Source: Isoptericola luteus (GTDB taxonomy: Bacteria > Actinomycetota > Actinomycetes > Actinomycetales > Cellulomonadaceae). Taken from it: a stretch of 64,000 nt of DNA. The first letter of the stretch is position 1; every line of letters begins with the position of its first letter. A model generated the notes under the pieces. It searched no databases. It saw only the letters and a list, made by a program, of their open reading frames with translations, and was not told where the DNA came from. This document shows, piece by piece, positions 7,766 through 20,232 of this stretch. The stretch spans positions 1 through 64,000 of the forward strand of contig NZ_JAIXCQ010000008.1 of assembly GCF_020297055.1 (NCBI RefSeq), in the 5' to 3' direction. Position numbers and translations under genes: made by a program.

Positions 7766-9613
7766 ATGGACCACCGCCGTTCCCGTGCGCGCCGCTCCGC
7801 CGCCGTCCTGGCCGCCCTCGCCCTGACGGCCACCGGTGCCGTCGCGGGCACGGCCGCCACCAGCGCGAGCGCCCACCCCCGGCCGCCGTGGGCCGACAAG
7901 GTCCCGACCGCCGTCGGCTACGGCGGGGCGATCAGCACCGTCGACCCGGACGCGAGCCGGATCGGCCTGGACGTGCTGCGGCGCGGCGGCAACGCCGTGG
8001 ACGCCGCGGTGGCGGCAGCCGCCGCGCTCGGCGTCACCGAGCCGTACAGCGCCGGGCTGGGCGGCGGCGGGTACTTCGTGTACTACGACGCGCGCAGCGG
8101 TGAGGTCCACACCGTCGACGGGCGCGAGACGGCGCCCGCCGCGATGCCGCGCGACGCGTTCATCGACCCCGCCACGGGGGAGCCGTACCCGTTCACGCCC
8201 GAGCTCGTGACGAGCGGCGTCGCCGTCGGGACGCCGGGCACGCCCGCGACGTGGGAGACGGCCCTCGACGAGTGGGGCACCTACTCGTTGCGCAAGGCGC
8301 TCGCGCCCGCGACGAGGCTCGCCCGGCGCGGGTTCGTCGTCGACCAGACCTTCCACGACCAGACGGCGGACAACGCCGAACGGTTCGCGGCCTTTCCCGA
8401 CACGGCCGAGCTGTTCCTGCCCCGCGGCGAGGCGCCGCGGGTCGGCACCCGGTTCCGCAACCCCGACCTGGCGCGCACCTACACGATGCTCGGGCGGCAC
8501 GGCACGGACGCCTTCTACGGCGGACGCCTGGCCCGCGAGATGGTCGACGTCGTGCAGGACCCAGTGACCGACCCGGACACCGACCTGCCCGTCCCCGCGG
8601 GCTACCTGGAGCTCGAGGACCTGGCCGGCTACGAGACGATCCTCCAGGACGCGACGCACTCCGACTACCGCGACTTCGACGTGTACGGCATGGCGCCGTC
8701 GTCGAGCGGCGGGTCGACCGTCGGCGAGGCGCTGAACATCCTGGAGACGTTCGACCTCGCCGGCATGTCCGACACCGACTACCTGCACCACTACCTGGAG
8801 GCGAGCGCCCTCGCGTTCGCCGACCGCGGCGCGTACCTGGGCGACCCGGCGTTCGTCGACGTGCCGCTCGACACGCTGCTGTCCGACGGCTTCGCCGCCG
8901 AGCGCGCATGCCTCGTGGACCCGGCGGCGGCCGCCGCCAAGCCCGTGCCGCCCGGCGACGTGAACGCGAGCTCCGGGCAGTGCGGCGAGACGATCGCGCC
9001 GGTCGACGCGGACACCGAGAACGTCTCGACGACGAACCTCACCGTCGTGGACAAGCGCGGCAACGTCGTCGAGTACACGCTGACGATCGAGCAGACGGGC
9101 GGGTCGGGCATGGTCGTGCCGGACCGTGGATTCCTGCTCAACAACGAGCTCACGGACTTCTCGACCGTCTGGCGTGCCGACGACCCGAACCGCATCGCCC
9201 CCGGAAAGCGGCCGCGGTCCTCGATGTCGCCCACCATCGTGCTGCGCGGCGGCGAGCCCGTGCTCGCACTCGGCTCCCCCGGTGGATCCACGATCATCAC
9301 CACCGTGCTGCAGACCCTGACGAACCACCTGGACCGCGGCATGCAGATCGCGGACGCCCTCGCCGCACCCCGCGCCGCGCAGCGCAACACCGCGTCCGTC
9401 ACCGCCGAGCCGGAGTTCATCGCGGCCTACGGGCCGGGTCTGGAAGCGCTGGGACACCGGCTCGTGCCCGCGGGCGACGCGTTCACCAGCGCCGCCGAGA
9501 TCGGCGCCGCCACCGCCGTCCAGATCGGCGACGACGGACTGCTCACCGCCGTCTCCGAGCCGCGCCGGCGCGGTGGTGGCGCGGCGCTGGTCGTACGGCC
9601 GGTGCGGCCGTAG
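7766..9613 (+). CDS. ggt: Gamma-glutamyltransferase, secreted
   Basis: The 615-residue Ntn-hydrolase precursor transfers or hydrolyses gamma-glutamyl groups, for example from glutathione. Residues 1-37 are a Sec signal (RRSRARRSAAVLAALALTA... ASA), so it acts outside the membrane. The large subunit carries GGNAVDAAVAAAAALGVTEP. The autoprocessing site is Thr422, the first Thr of VSTTNLTVVD, and the small subunit follows with GGSGMVVPDRGFLLNNEL and the oxyanion segment SMSPTIVLRGGEP. GSPGGSTIITTV is also conserved. Asn replaces the His usually found after the Thr pair, which is common in actinobacterial homologues. The start at 7766 has AGGAGA at 7755-7760. It is a single gene convergent with the TRIC gene. 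Confidence 0.92.
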   Translation: MDHRRSRARRSAAVLAALALTATGAVAGTAATSASAHPRPPWADKVPTAVGYGGAISTVDPDASRIGLDVLRRGGNAVDAAVAAAAALGVTEPYSAGLGGGGYFVYYDARSGEVHTVDGRETAPAAMPRDAFIDPATGEPYPFTPELVTSGVAVGTPGTPATWETALDEWGTYSLRKALAPATRLARRGFVVDQTFHDQTADNAERFAAFPDTAELFLPRGEAPRVGTRFRNPDLARTYTMLGRHGTDAFYGGRLAREMVDVVQDPVTDPDTDLPVPAGYLELEDLAGYETILQDATHSDYRDFDVYGMAPSSSGGSTVGEALNILETFDLAGMSDTDYLHHYLEASALAFADRGAYLGDPAFVDVPLDTLLSDGFAAERACLVDPAAAAAKPVPPGDVNASSGQCGETIAPVDADTENVSTTNLTVVDKRGNVVEYTLTIEQTGGSGMVVPDRGFLLNNELTDFSTVWRADDPNRIAPGKRPRSSMSPTIVLRGGEPVLALGSPGGSTIITTVLQTLTNHLDRGMQIADALAAPRAAQRNTASVTAEPEFIAAYGPGLEALGHRLVPAGDAFTSAAEIGAATAVQIGDDGLLTAVSEPRRRGGGAALVVRPVRP

Positions 9614-9688
9614 CACCGCCCTGCGTCACCGCCGGCGGCGCCCCCGGCACCCGCGGCGCTCCCTTCGGCGCCCTGGCAGCGAGGCGGC

Positions 9689-10546
9689 TCACGGCGCGCT
9701 CCCCGTGGTGTCGCCGGCGTTCTTGCGGGGCCGGGTGCGGATCCGGTGCGACGCGCGCAGCCGCGGCCCGCGGCGACGCCCGCCCGCCTCCTCGCTCGCA
9801 GAGCGCAGCTTGGGGCGCTTGTCGCGCCAGACGCTCGCCAGGCGCGAGTGCGGCTGCCAGCCCAGCCCGTTCGGCAACCCCCACCCGTACCGGACGGCGA
9901 GCAGCCGCAGCGCCAGGGACAGCAGGATCCCGCCGACGATGCCCGCGACCGGCCGCCCCAGCACCGCGCAGACGACCATGACGGTCGACGACGCCGCCGC
10001 CACGGACGCGTACAGGCCGTTCCCGCCGAAGATGGCGGGGATGCGCCGCAGGATGATGTCGCGCGTCGTGCCGCCGCCCACCGCGGTGACGGTGCCCAGG
10101 ATGATCGCCGGCAGCCAGCCCAGCCCCGCCTCGAACGTCTTCTGCACGCCGGTGACCGACCAGAGCCCGATGACCGCCGCGTCCATGACCACGAAGATCC
10201 GGTTCCACGCCTCCTCGGAGAAGTTCACGAGGAACGCGAGCAGCGAGCCGGCGGCCGCCGTCGGCAGGTAGGCGTAGTCGGTGAACGCGACGGGCGGGCC
10301 GTTCTGCAGCAGGACGTCGCGCAGGATGCCGCCGCCCAGGCCGGAGATGATCCCGACGATGAGGTAGCCCACCAGGTCCAGGTTCATCTTCCGGGCGACG
10401 GCGCCGCCCAGGATCGCGCAGCCCAGCACGCCGGTGAGGTCGAGCCACCGGGTCGCCTCGCTCACCCCGGCCACCGACAGCTCAGGGAGCTCGGGGAGAT
10501 CGGGCAGCTCGAGCAGCGAGATCTCGGCGAGCACGAGCGCCGTCAC
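9689..10546 (-). CDS. TRIC-type (UPF0126) cation channel family protein
   Basis: The 285-residue protein has two UPF0126/TRIC repeats of three membrane helices plus a seventh. The repeats show GLGGGILRDVLLQN and GGGTTRDIILRRIP, the duplicated glycine-rich and Arg-Asp motifs of prokaryotic TRIC potassium-permeable channels. The C-terminal 60 residues are hydrophilic and basic. The start is GTG at 10546. It overlaps the stop of the FAD/Fe-S oxidase by 4 bases (GTGA), so translation is probably coupled; the purine-rich AGGAAGGG just upstream is the ribosome site. The physiological ion and the reason for pairing with an oxidase are unknown. Confidence 0.85.
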   Translation of the reverse strand: MTALVLAEISLLELPDLPELPELSVAGVSEATRWLDLTGVLGCAILGGAVARKMNLDLVGYLIVGIISGLGGGILRDVLLQNGPPVAFTDYAYLPTAAAGSLLAFLVNFSEEAWNRIFVVMDAAVIGLWSVTGVQKTFEAGLGWLPAIILGTVTAVGGGTTRDIILRRIPAIFGGNGLYASVAAASSTVMVVCAVLGRPVAGIVGGILLSLALRLLAVRYGWGLPNGLGWQPHSRLASVWRDKRPKLRSASEEAGGRRRGPRLRASHRIRTRPRKNAGDTTGSAP

Positions 10547-13422
10547 ATCCCTTCCTGGGTCGGTCCGGCCGGGCCGGGCCGCGTCGCGGCCTCCAGCAGC
10601 TCCAGCACGTGCACATAGTCTCTGCTGGTTGCACGGGTCATGCCCATCTCGCACGTGCGGTTGCTGGAGACGTAGGCGTCGAACCGGCCGCCCGGGCGAC
10701 GGCGCTCGCCGGCCGCGACCTCCGCAGCCTCCGCGTCGGTCGCGGCGGCCGTGAGCTCGGGGTGCAGCATCCCGCGGTCCCCGGCGAACCCGCAACAGCC
10801 CCACGCGAGCGGCACCTCGACGTCGTCCGCGACGGCGGCGGCCACCGCGCGCAGGTCGTCGACCGCGCCCAGGTGCACGGTGGCGCACGTCGGGTGCACG
10901 ACGACGCTCCCGGTCCGCGCGACGCCGACCCCCCGGTCCGCGAGCGCCGGCAGCACGTCGGTGCGCACGAAGGTCACGGCGTCGACGATCCGCAGGCGCG
11001 CGAACCGCTCCCGGTCCGCGGCCCCCAGGTGCTCCGCGGCCGCGGCGAGGCCGTGCGTGCAGCTCGACGCGTCGCCCACGACCGGCAGCTCGCCGCCGCG
11101 CGTCGCCGTCCACAGGGCGTCCGCGACCCTGCGCGCCATCCGGGCCGCGCCGTCGGGCAGCCCCTTGCTCGCCCACGGCGTGCCGCAGCACAGCCCGCCG
11201 ATCCCGGGCGGCACGACCAGCCCGATGCCCGCCCGCTCGCACAGGGCACGCAGCGCGGCCTCCGCCCCGGGCGCGCCGTCCGACGGCGCGAACAGCTCGC
11301 CCGTGCAGGAGGCGAACAGCACCGCCCGCGGCTCCCCCGCCGTCCCTTCCTGGCGACGGCGCGGGCCTGGGCCGGGCAGGTCGTCGTCGGCCCGCGGGAC
11401 GACGTCGGTGCCCACCACCCCGCGCGCCACCTCGGACGCGACGCGCACGAGGGGGGCGGGCACGGCCTGCGCGACGCCGAGCACCCCGCGCAGGGCGGCC
11501 ACCGCGGGCTCCCACGCCCCGGCGAGGGCCGCTCCCCCGCGCTGGACGGCCGGCGGGTTCGCCCGGGCCCGGTGGCCCTTCATCGCGACCCCGGTGTCGA
11601 TGCCCACGGGGCAGGCCTCGACGCACATCGAGTCGGCGGCGCACGTCTGCTCGCCCCAGTACCGGTAGGCGCGCTCGAGCTCCGCGCGCTCGGCCGGCGC
11701 GGCCACCGCCAGCTCCTTGAGCAGCACGATCCGCTGGCGCGGCGTCGTCGTCACCGTGCGCGACGGGCAGCCCGGCTCGCAGTACCCGCACTCGACGCAC
11801 CGGTCCACGAGCGGTGCGTCGGCGCCTCCCGCGGAGGCCTCGACCTTGAGGTCGCGCAGGTGCGCGCGCGGGTCGTCCGTGAGGACCACCCCCGGGCTGA
11901 GCAGGCCGTCGGGGTCGCACAGCCGCTTGATCTCGCGCAGGACGGTGTACAGGTCGTCCCCGAACTGGCGGCGCACGAACGGTGCCATGATGCGGCCGGT
12001 GCCGTGCTCGGCCTTGAGCGAGCCTCCGCGGCCCAGGACGAGGTCGACGAGGTCGTCGCTGAACGCCGCGTACCGGTCCAGCTCCGCAGCCTCGCCCAGG
12101 CGGGGCGTGATCATGAAGTGCAGGTTGCCGTCCTTGGCGTGGCCGAACGTCACGGCCTCGGTGCCCCGCCCGCCGTCGTAGCCGTGCCGGGCGAACAGGG
12201 CGCCCAGGTCGCGCACGGTCGCGGTGAGGTCGGCGACGGGCACGACGACGTCCTCCAGCAGGGCCGTCGCGCCCGCCGGCCGTGTGCCGGCCACCGCCGT
12301 GTACAGGCCCTTGCGCACGCGCCACAGACGTTCGCGCGTCGCGGGGTCGGTGGTGAGGGCGGCCGGCAGCTCGAGCCGCAGCCCGTCGACGACGGCGCGG
12401 GCGGCGTCGAGCCGGGGGCAGAGCTCCTCGGCGGTGGCAGCGCGGTACTCCACCAGCAGCGCCGTCTGGCCCTCGATCCCGGCGCCCCGCGCGAGGGCCC
12501 GCATCGACGGGTCCGCCTTCGGGTCGGCCGCCGCGACGCGCAGGGACGCGGCGTCCATGAGCTCGACCGCCTCCGCGCCCGTGCCGGCCAGGGGCACCAG
12601 GGCGTCGGTGGCGCGCTCCAGCGCGTCGAAGACCAGCAGCGTCGTCCCGGCGTGCGCCAGCAGCGGGACGGTCCGGAAGGTCACGTCGGCGACCCAGCCC
12701 AGGGTGCCCTCCGAACCCACCAGGAGGTGCTCGAGGATCTTCACGGGCGCGTCGTGGTCGAGCAGGGCGTTGAGGGAGTAGCCCATGGTGTTCTTCATCG
12801 CGAACTGCCGCTCGACCTCGGCGCGCATCGTGACGTCACCCCGCACCCGGTCGCGCAGGGCGGCCAGTCCGCGGTGCAGCGCGGGCTCGACGGCGGCCAG
12901 CCGCGCGTCGGCGTCAGGCGCCCCGGTGTCGACGACGGTGCCGCTCGGCAGCACGACCGTCATCGACTCCACCGTGCGGTAGGCCGTGCGCGTGGTGCCG
13001 GCGGACATCCCGCTCGAGTTGTTCGCCACCACTCCCCCGACCGTGCAGGCGATCTCGCTCGCCGGGTCCGGCCCCAGGCGGCGGCCGTGGCGCAGCAGGT
13101 GCGCGTTGACGAGCCGGAGCGTGGCGCCCGGTTCGCAGCGCACGCGCGCACCGCCGTCGAGCACGTCGACGCGCGTGAAGCGCGTGCGCGTGTCCAGGAG
13201 CATCCCCGCACCCGACGCCTGCCCCGACAGGCTCGTGCCGCCGGAGCGGAACGTCACCGGCAGGCCGCGGCGCCGGGCCTCGCGCATCGCCGCGACGACC
13301 CCCGCGACGTCGTGCGCGCGCACCACGACGTCCGGCCGGAGCAGGTAGTGGGACGCGTCGTGGGCGTGCGACACCCGGGTCAGCAGGTCGGTGCGCAGCT
13401 CGAAGCCGGACGTCACGGTCAT
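10543..13422 (-). CDS. FAD-binding and Fe-S oxidase (D-lactate / glycolate dehydrogenase-like fusion)
   Basis: The 959-residue protein fuses a GlcD-like flavoprotein with a GlcF-like iron-sulfur subunit. The PCMH-type FAD domain (about 30-220) shows VTFRSGGTSLSGQ, and the FAD-oxidase C-terminal domain follows to about 500 (GHAKDGNLHFM). Two 4Fe-4S motifs come next, at about 540 (CVECGYCEPGC) and 592 (CAADSMCVEACPVG). Two CCG cysteine-rich motifs lie at about 744 (CCGTPW) and 873 (CCGFAGDRG). The architecture is that of membrane-associated D-2-hydroxyacid dehydrogenases feeding electrons to quinone; the exact substrate cannot be read from sequence. The start ATG at 13422 is chosen because the FAD domain begins there, although the frame is open far upstream. 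The TRIC channel gene is coupled downstream. Confidence 0.9.
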   Translation of the reverse strand: MTVTSGFELRTDLLTRVSHAHDASHYLLRPDVVVRAHDVAGVVAAMREARRRGLPVTFRSGGTSLSGQASGAGMLLDTRTRFTRVDVLDGGARVRCEPGATLRLVNAHLLRHGRRLGPDPASEIACTVGGVVANNSSGMSAGTTRTAYRTVESMTVVLPSGTVVDTGAPDADARLAAVEPALHRGLAALRDRVRGDVTMRAEVERQFAMKNTMGYSLNALLDHDAPVKILEHLLVGSEGTLGWVADVTFRTVPLLAHAGTTLLVFDALERATDALVPLAGTGAEAVELMDAASLRVAAADPKADPSMRALARGAGIEGQTALLVEYRAATAEELCPRLDAARAVVDGLRLELPAALTTDPATRERLWRVRKGLYTAVAGTRPAGATALLEDVVVPVADLTATVRDLGALFARHGYDGGRGTEAVTFGHAKDGNLHFMITPRLGEAAELDRYAAFSDDLVDLVLGRGGSLKAEHGTGRIMAPFVRRQFGDDLYTVLREIKRLCDPDGLLSPGVVLTDDPRAHLRDLKVEASAGGADAPLVDRCVECGYCEPGCPSRTVTTTPRQRIVLLKELAVAAPAERAELERAYRYWGEQTCAADSMCVEACPVGIDTGVAMKGHRARANPPAVQRGGAALAGAWEPAVAALRGVLGVAQAVPAPLVRVASEVARGVVGTDVVPRADDDLPGPGPRRRQEGTAGEPRAVLFASCTGELFAPSDGAPGAEAALRALCERAGIGLVVPPGIGGLCCGTPWASKGLPDGAARMARRVADALWTATRGGELPVVGDASSCTHGLAAAAEHLGAADRERFARLRIVDAVTFVRTDVLPALADRGVGVARTGSVVVHPTCATVHLGAVDDLRAVAAAVADDVEVPLAWGCCGFAGDRGMLHPELTAAATDAEAAEVAAGERRRPGGRFDAYVSSNRTCEMGMTRATSRDYVHVLELLEAATRPGPAGPTQEGM

Positions 13423-13494
13423 GCGGCTCAGTCCACCAACACCGCGCGCCGGGCGCGAGCCGCCCCACCGGGCTCGGCCGCCTAGGATCGGCCG

Positions 13495-14046
13495 GTGCCG
13501 CCGCTCCCCCAACGCATCCTCGTCGCAGGAACCTCCGGTGCGGGCAAGACGACGCTCGCGGGGCGGGTCTCCGCCGTCCTCGGTCTGCCGTACACCGAGC
13601 TGGACTCGCTGTTCCACGGGCCGGGCTGGACGCCGCGGCCGGAGTTCGAGGAGGACGTGCGGGCGGTCGCCGCGCAGGAGGCCTGGGTGAGCGAGTGGCA
13701 GTACGCGGTGGTGCGCCCGCTCCTCCTCGAGCGCGCGGAGGTGCTGGTGTGGCTCGACCTGCCGGTACCGGTGGTGCTGTGGCAGGTGCTGTGCCGCACG
13801 CTGTACCGCCGGTGGCGGCGCGTCGAGCTGTGGAACGGGAACATCGAGCCGCCGCTGTGGACGGTGCTCACCGCCGACGACCACATCCTGCGGTGGGCAT
13901 GGAAGACCAGGTACAAGAACCGCGGCCTGGACGAGTACCTCGCCGCGCAGGCGCCCCACGTGCGGGTCGTGCGGCTGCGGAGCCGGCGCGAGGTGGACCG
14001 CTGGGTCACGGAGCTCGCCGAGCAGGCGGACCTCAGCTCGCGCTGA
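13495..14046 (+). CDS. P-loop NTPase, adenylate kinase / topology-modulation (FlaR)-like
   Basis: The 183-residue protein starts with a Walker A motif, GTSGAGKTT (residues 12-20), followed by [13 protein letters not shown], the pattern of small AAA_17/FlaR-type kinases. The middle contains [22 protein letters not shown] (a Walker B-like hydrophobic strand ending in Asp). The true substrate of this family is not established. The start GTG lies 6 bases after TAGGAT (13483-13488), so the mRNA is probably leaderless. It diverges from the FAD oxidase, and its 3' end overlaps the convergent NUDIX gene by 14 bases. Confidence 0.75.
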   Translation: MPPLPQRILVAGTSGAGKTTLAGRVSAVLGLPYTELDSLFHGPGWTPRPEFEEDVRAVAAQEAWVSEWQYAVVRPLLLERAEVLVWLDLPVPVVLWQVLCRTLYRRWRRVELWNGNIEPPLWTVLTADDHILRWAWKTRYKNRGLDEYLAAQAPHVRVVRLRSRREVDRWVTELAEQADLSSR

Positions 14047-14455
14047 ACGACGCCGCCAGCGCCCGCACGATCCGGACGTCGCCGTCGAGCCAGTCGACGT
14101 CGTGCAGCGTGTCGGCGCCGAGCCAGCGGAGCTCGTCGTGCTCCACGAGCGGCTGTGGGTCCCCGTGGACGACGACCGCGCGCCACAGCCGCATGACGTG
14201 CCGGTCGGTGATGATCCACGAGCCGTCGTCCGGCCCGACGAGCTCGTCGCCGAGGTAGACGCGCACGCCGAGCTCCTCGTGCAGCTCGCGGTGCAAGGCC
14301 TCGGTGGCCGACTCGCCCGGGTCGACCTTGCCGCCCGGGAACTCCCACCGACCGGCGATCCGCACCGGGCGGCTGCGGCGCGCGGCGAGCAGGCGCGTCG
14401 GGCGCTCGAGGTCATCGACCAGCGCGGCGGCCACGACCAGGCGGCGGGAGCTCAT
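14033..14455 (-). CDS. NUDIX hydrolase (MutT-like)
   Basis: The 140-residue protein has a complete Nudix box at residues 42-64: Gly42, Glu48, Arg56-Glu57, Glu60-Glu61 and Gly63, all at the canonical spacing, preceded by GRWEFPGG. This is the pattern of MutT/8-oxo-dGTP-type pyrophosphohydrolases that sanitise the nucleotide pool. Length and the absence of extra domains fit. ATG at 14455 is the natural start. It is convergent with the P-loop gene (14-base overlap) and lies downstream of a terminator hairpin, so it is probably transcribed separately from the LuxR gene. Confidence 0.88.
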   Translation of the reverse strand: MSSRRLVVAAALVDDLERPTRLLAARRSRPVRIAGRWEFPGGKVDPGESATEALHRELHEELGVRVYLGDELVGPDDGSWIITDRHVMRLWRAVVVHGDPQPLVEHDELRWLGADTLHDVDWLDGDVRIVRALAASFSAS

Positions 14456-14482
14456 GCCGCGATTCTTTCATCCGGACACGCC

Positions 14483-14525
14483 AGAGCCCTGCGGTAGCGC
14501 CCCCCCGACACCACCACAGGGCTCT
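14483..14525 (-). terminator. Hairpin downstream of the LuxR-type gene
   Basis: AGAGCCCTG (14483-14491) pairs with CAGGGCTCT (14517-14525). It lies 12 bases beyond the stop of the LuxR-type gene on the minus strand and separates it from the NUDIX gene. Confidence 0.55.
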
Positions 14526-14536
14526 CCCGTGCGCGA

Positions 14537-14779
14537 TCAGCTGGCCCGCATTCCCGCCCGCTGTGCCCACGCGACGGCCTCGGCGCGGCTGGACACGCCC
14601 AGCTTGCGGTACACGCTGCGCACCTGGGACTTCACGGTGTTGCGCGTGACGAACAGCTTCGTCGCGATCTGCTCGAGGGTGACGTCCTCGGACAGGTTGG
14701 ACAGGATCACCCGCTCCCGGCGCGTGAGCGACAGGCTCGGGAACGTCGCGGTCATGGGTTCAAGTTCGATGGTGCTCAT
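14537..14779 (-). CDS. Stand-alone LuxR/GerE-type HTH regulator
   Basis: The 80-residue protein is almost only a LuxR-type DNA-binding domain: LTRRERVILSNLSEDVTLEQ (about residues 18-37), then IATKLFVTRNTVKSQVRSVY and RKLGVSSRAEAVAWA. There is no receiver or sensor domain, so it acts either as a constitutive binder or through its abundance. SD-like GGAGGAA precedes the ATG. The upstream 250-base region is comparatively AT-rich and holds two inverted repeats that could be its own control sites. The targets are unknown. Confidence 0.85.
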   Translation of the reverse strand: MSTIELEPMTATFPSLSLTRRERVILSNLSEDVTLEQIATKLFVTRNTVKSQVRSVYRKLGVSSRAEAVAWAQRAGMRAS

Positions 14780-14881
14780 CGTCGGTTCCTCCGGTGACGG
14801 CTGCCGACCTTCGGTCGACCTGGGGAAGCCGTCATGGATGTGGAGTGCCGAAACCTCGATTCATGACGCCACTGTCGAACA

Positions 14882-14939
14882 TTTCCTCCAGGAAACCTCA
14901 GAGTCCTGTGAACGATTGAGCACTGGGGAAAGCGCTCAA
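14882..14939. promoter_or_regulatory. Two inverted repeats upstream of the LuxR-type gene
   Basis: TTTCCT-CC-AGGAAA (14882-14895) and TTGAGC with GCTCAA (14916-14921, 14934-14939) lie 100-160 bases before the LuxR-type start. They are candidate operators. No regulator can be assigned from sequence. Confidence 0.35.
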
Positions 14940-14958
14940 ATCACTCCCGCCCCAGGTC

Positions 14959-14996
14959 AAAAAGTTGCCCGGGCGACACAACGGTCACCCGGGCAA
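14959..14996 (-). terminator. Rho-independent terminator of the gcv operon
   Basis: TTGCCCGGG (14965-14973) pairs with CCCGGGCAA (14988-14996). On the minus strand the stem is followed by TTTTT (14963-14959). It lies 38 bases after the gcvH stop. Confidence 0.75.
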
Positions 14997-15033
14997 GAAG
15001 GTCACAATATGGTCACGACCTTCGGATCCGTCG

Positions 15034-15402
15034 TCAGCCTGCCTCGGCGGCGTACTCCTCGGCCGACAGCAGCGCCCCGCGGGACGTCACGTCGACCTTG
15101 AACAGCCAGCCGGCACCGAACGGGTCCGAGTTCACCAGCGCCGGGTCCTCGACCGCCGCGTCGTTCACCTCGACCACCGTGCCGCTCACCGGGGAGTAGA
15201 GCTCGGACACCGACTTCGTGGACTCGATCTCGCCGACGACGGAGCCGGCCTCGATCGTCGCGCCCACCTCCGGGAGCTCGAGGTAGACGACGTCGCCGAG
15301 AGCGTCGGCGGCGACGGAGGTCACGCCGACCGTGGCGGGCGACGCGTCGTCCACCCACTCGTGCTCGGCGGAGTAGTGCAGGGCGGCGGGGAAGTCGGCC
15401 AT
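15034..15402 (-). CDS. gcvH: Glycine cleavage system H protein
   Basis: The 122-residue lipoyl carrier shuttles the aminomethyl intermediate between GcvP, GcvT and the L protein. The lipoylation site is Lys63 in [17 protein letters not shown], and YSAEHEWV at the N-terminus is the family signature. The length is normal. ATG at 15402 has an AAGGAG ribosome site 5 bases upstream on the minus strand. It is the last gene of the gcvP-gcvT-gcvH operon, 50 bases after gcvT, and is followed by a strong terminator. The L protein gene (lpd) is not in the window. Confidence 0.95.
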   Translation of the reverse strand: MADFPAALHYSAEHEWVDDASPATVGVTSVAADALGDVVYLELPEVGATIEAGSVVGEIESTKSVSELYSPVSGTVVEVNDAAVEDPALVNSDPFGAGWLFKVDVTSRGALLSAEEYAAEAG

Positions 15403-15452
15403 CGGGGTGCTCCTTGATTCGTTCCGGGACAGGGGTCGCTGGGGCGATTGTG

Positions 15453-16598
15453 CTACGCGCGCTGGTAGAAGGGGAGGTCGACGACGACGAACGGCTCGGC
15501 CCGGCCGCGCACGTCCACGGCGAGCTCGGTGCCCGGCGCGGACACCTCCGGGGTCACGTACGCCATCGCGACCGGGTACCCGAGCGTCGGCGACGGCAGA
15601 CCCGACGTGACGGCGCCGACGACAGCGCCGACGCCGCCCTCCAGGCCGCGCCGGACGACGTCGTGCCCGGCACGCGCCGGGCGGCGGCCCTCGCCGCGCA
15701 GCCCGACGAGCACGCGCGCCGGGGCGCTGTGCGCGCGCGCCTCGAGCGCCTCGCGCCCCACGAACGGCAGCGGGGCGCCGTCGTCCGCGGTCTTGTCGAG
15801 CTTGACCACCCGGCCCAGCCCGGCCTCGAACGGCGTCGTCGTCTCGTCGAGCTCGTGCCCGTACAGCGGCATCCCCGCCTCGAGGCGCAGGGAGTCGCGC
15901 GCGGACAGGCCGGCGGGCACCAGACCGTCGTCCTGACCCGCCGCGAGCAGGGCGCGCCACAGCTCGACCGCACGCTCCGCCGGGACGAACAGCTCGAAGC
16001 CGTCCTCGCCCGTGTACCCGGTGCGGGCGACGAGCGCCTCGATGCCGGTGACGGTGGCCGACGCCCACGCGTAGTACTTCATCGCTCGGACCGTCCCGAC
16101 GTCGTCGGGCGCAGTGAGCGAGGCCAGGACGTCCTCCGCGCGCGGGCCCTGGACGGCGATGAGTGCCGTCGCGTCCGACCGGTCGTCCACGACGGCGTCG
16201 AAGCCCTCGGCCCGCTCGATCAGCGCGGCCGACACCCGCACGGCGTTGCCCGCGTTCGCGACCACGAGGAAGTGCTCGTCGGCGAGGCGATAGACGATGA
16301 GGTCGTCCAGGACGGCGCCGTCGGGCGCGCAGATCATCGAGTAGCGTGCGCGGCCCACCCCGATCGCGCTCGCCCTGCCGACGAGCGCGCGGTCGAGCGC
16401 GGCCCCGGCCTGCGGCCCGGTCAGGTGGATCTCGCCCATGTGGGACAGGTCGAACAGGCCGGCCGCCGACCGCACGGCGCGGTGCTCGGCCAGGTCGGAG
16501 GTGTAGCGCAGGGGCATCAGCCAGCCGCCGAACCCGGTGAGCGTCGCGCCCAGCGCGACGTGCTCGTCGTGCAGCGGTGTCTTGCGATCCTCGGTCAC
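15453..16598 (-). CDS. gcvT: Glycine cleavage system T protein (aminomethyltransferase)
   Basis: The 381-residue protein transfers the C2 carbon of glycine from GcvH to tetrahydrofolate, giving 5,10-methylene-THF and ammonia. [15 protein letters not shown] and [16 protein letters not shown] are GcvT signatures, with the catalytic Asp region in FDLSHM. The C-terminal barrel ends in [11 protein letters not shown]. Residues near [14 protein letters not shown] are more degenerate than usual but the frame is intact. The start ATG at 16598 is preceded by AAAGGA. The 190-base gap to gcvP contains the poly-G tract, so the true distance between the two genes is uncertain. Confidence 0.93.
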   Translation of the reverse strand: MTEDRKTPLHDEHVALGATLTGFGGWLMPLRYTSDLAEHRAVRSAAGLFDLSHMGEIHLTGPQAGAALDRALVGRASAIGVGRARYSMICAPDGAVLDDLIVYRLADEHFLVVANAGNAVRVSAALIERAEGFDAVVDDRSDATALIAVQGPRAEDVLASLTAPDDVGTVRAMKYYAWASATVTGIEALVARTGYTGEDGFELFVPAERAVELWRALLAAGQDDGLVPAGLSARDSLRLEAGMPLYGHELDETTTPFEAGLGRVVKLDKTADDGAPLPFVGREALEARAHSAPARVLVGLRGEGRRPARAGHDVVRRGLEGGVGAVVGAVTSGLPSPTLGYPVAMAYVTPEVSAPGTELAVDVRGRAEPFVVVDLPFYQRA

Positions 16599-16616
16599 GA
16601 GGCGTCCTTTCGATGG

Positions 16617-16774
<158 letters not shown>

Positions 16775-16788
16775 GCAGGGTGGTGGGG

Positions 16789-19824
<3,036 letters not shown>

Positions 19825-19924
19825 GTCGGTCGCTCCGAGGGTCGGGCCGGATGGCGGGCAGGGACAAGCCGTCCCTCCCCGCTCTGTCATCGGAACCGCG
19901 CGCCGGGCCGGGCCCGGTCGCGCA

Positions 19925-20205
19925 CGTCGACCTGAGAGTTTTGCCGGTCCGCCTCACACCGGCCCGCCTGCGTCACAGCAGACCAGGGCCGACGACGGGG
20001 CGCGCCGACTTGCACCGTCGGTAGGTCCGTCGTCGTCGCCCGGCCAGGGGCAGGACGGCGATGGCGGACCGTTTTCCAGAGTTGCCTCACCGCGACGGTA
20101 CGGGGGCCTGAGAGATTCCCGGGGAGGGATTGCTCCTTCGGCGCCGGCCGGGCGTGGGACCGTGCGGTCCGTGCTCCCGGCGCGGGCTCTCCCGACGCGG
20201 CTCGA
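19925..20205 (-). promoter_or_regulatory. Tandem glycine riboswitch upstream of gcvP
   Basis: Read on the minus strand, the first aptamer shows GGCGCCGAAGGAGCAA and then ATCTCTCAGGC (plus-strand CCTGAGAG at 20107-20114). The second ends with AAAACTCTCAGG (CCTGAGAG at 19931-19938). Two CTCTCAGG ends about 176 bases apart are the mark of the cooperative tandem gcvT-type riboswitch, which turns on glycine cleavage genes when glycine is abundant. A -10-like TAGGAT (20235-20230) lies just upstream and overlaps the stop of the DUF308 gene. The boundaries are approximate. Confidence 0.88.
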
Positions 20206-20232
20206 GCGGCATGTTGCGTTGTGACGTCGATC

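Noticed and set aside
13423-14415. Upstream extension of the FAD/Fe-S oxidase frame
   Set aside because: The extension is antisense to the P-loop gene and in another frame of the NUDIX gene, without homology-like content. The ATG at 13422 fits the FAD domain start.
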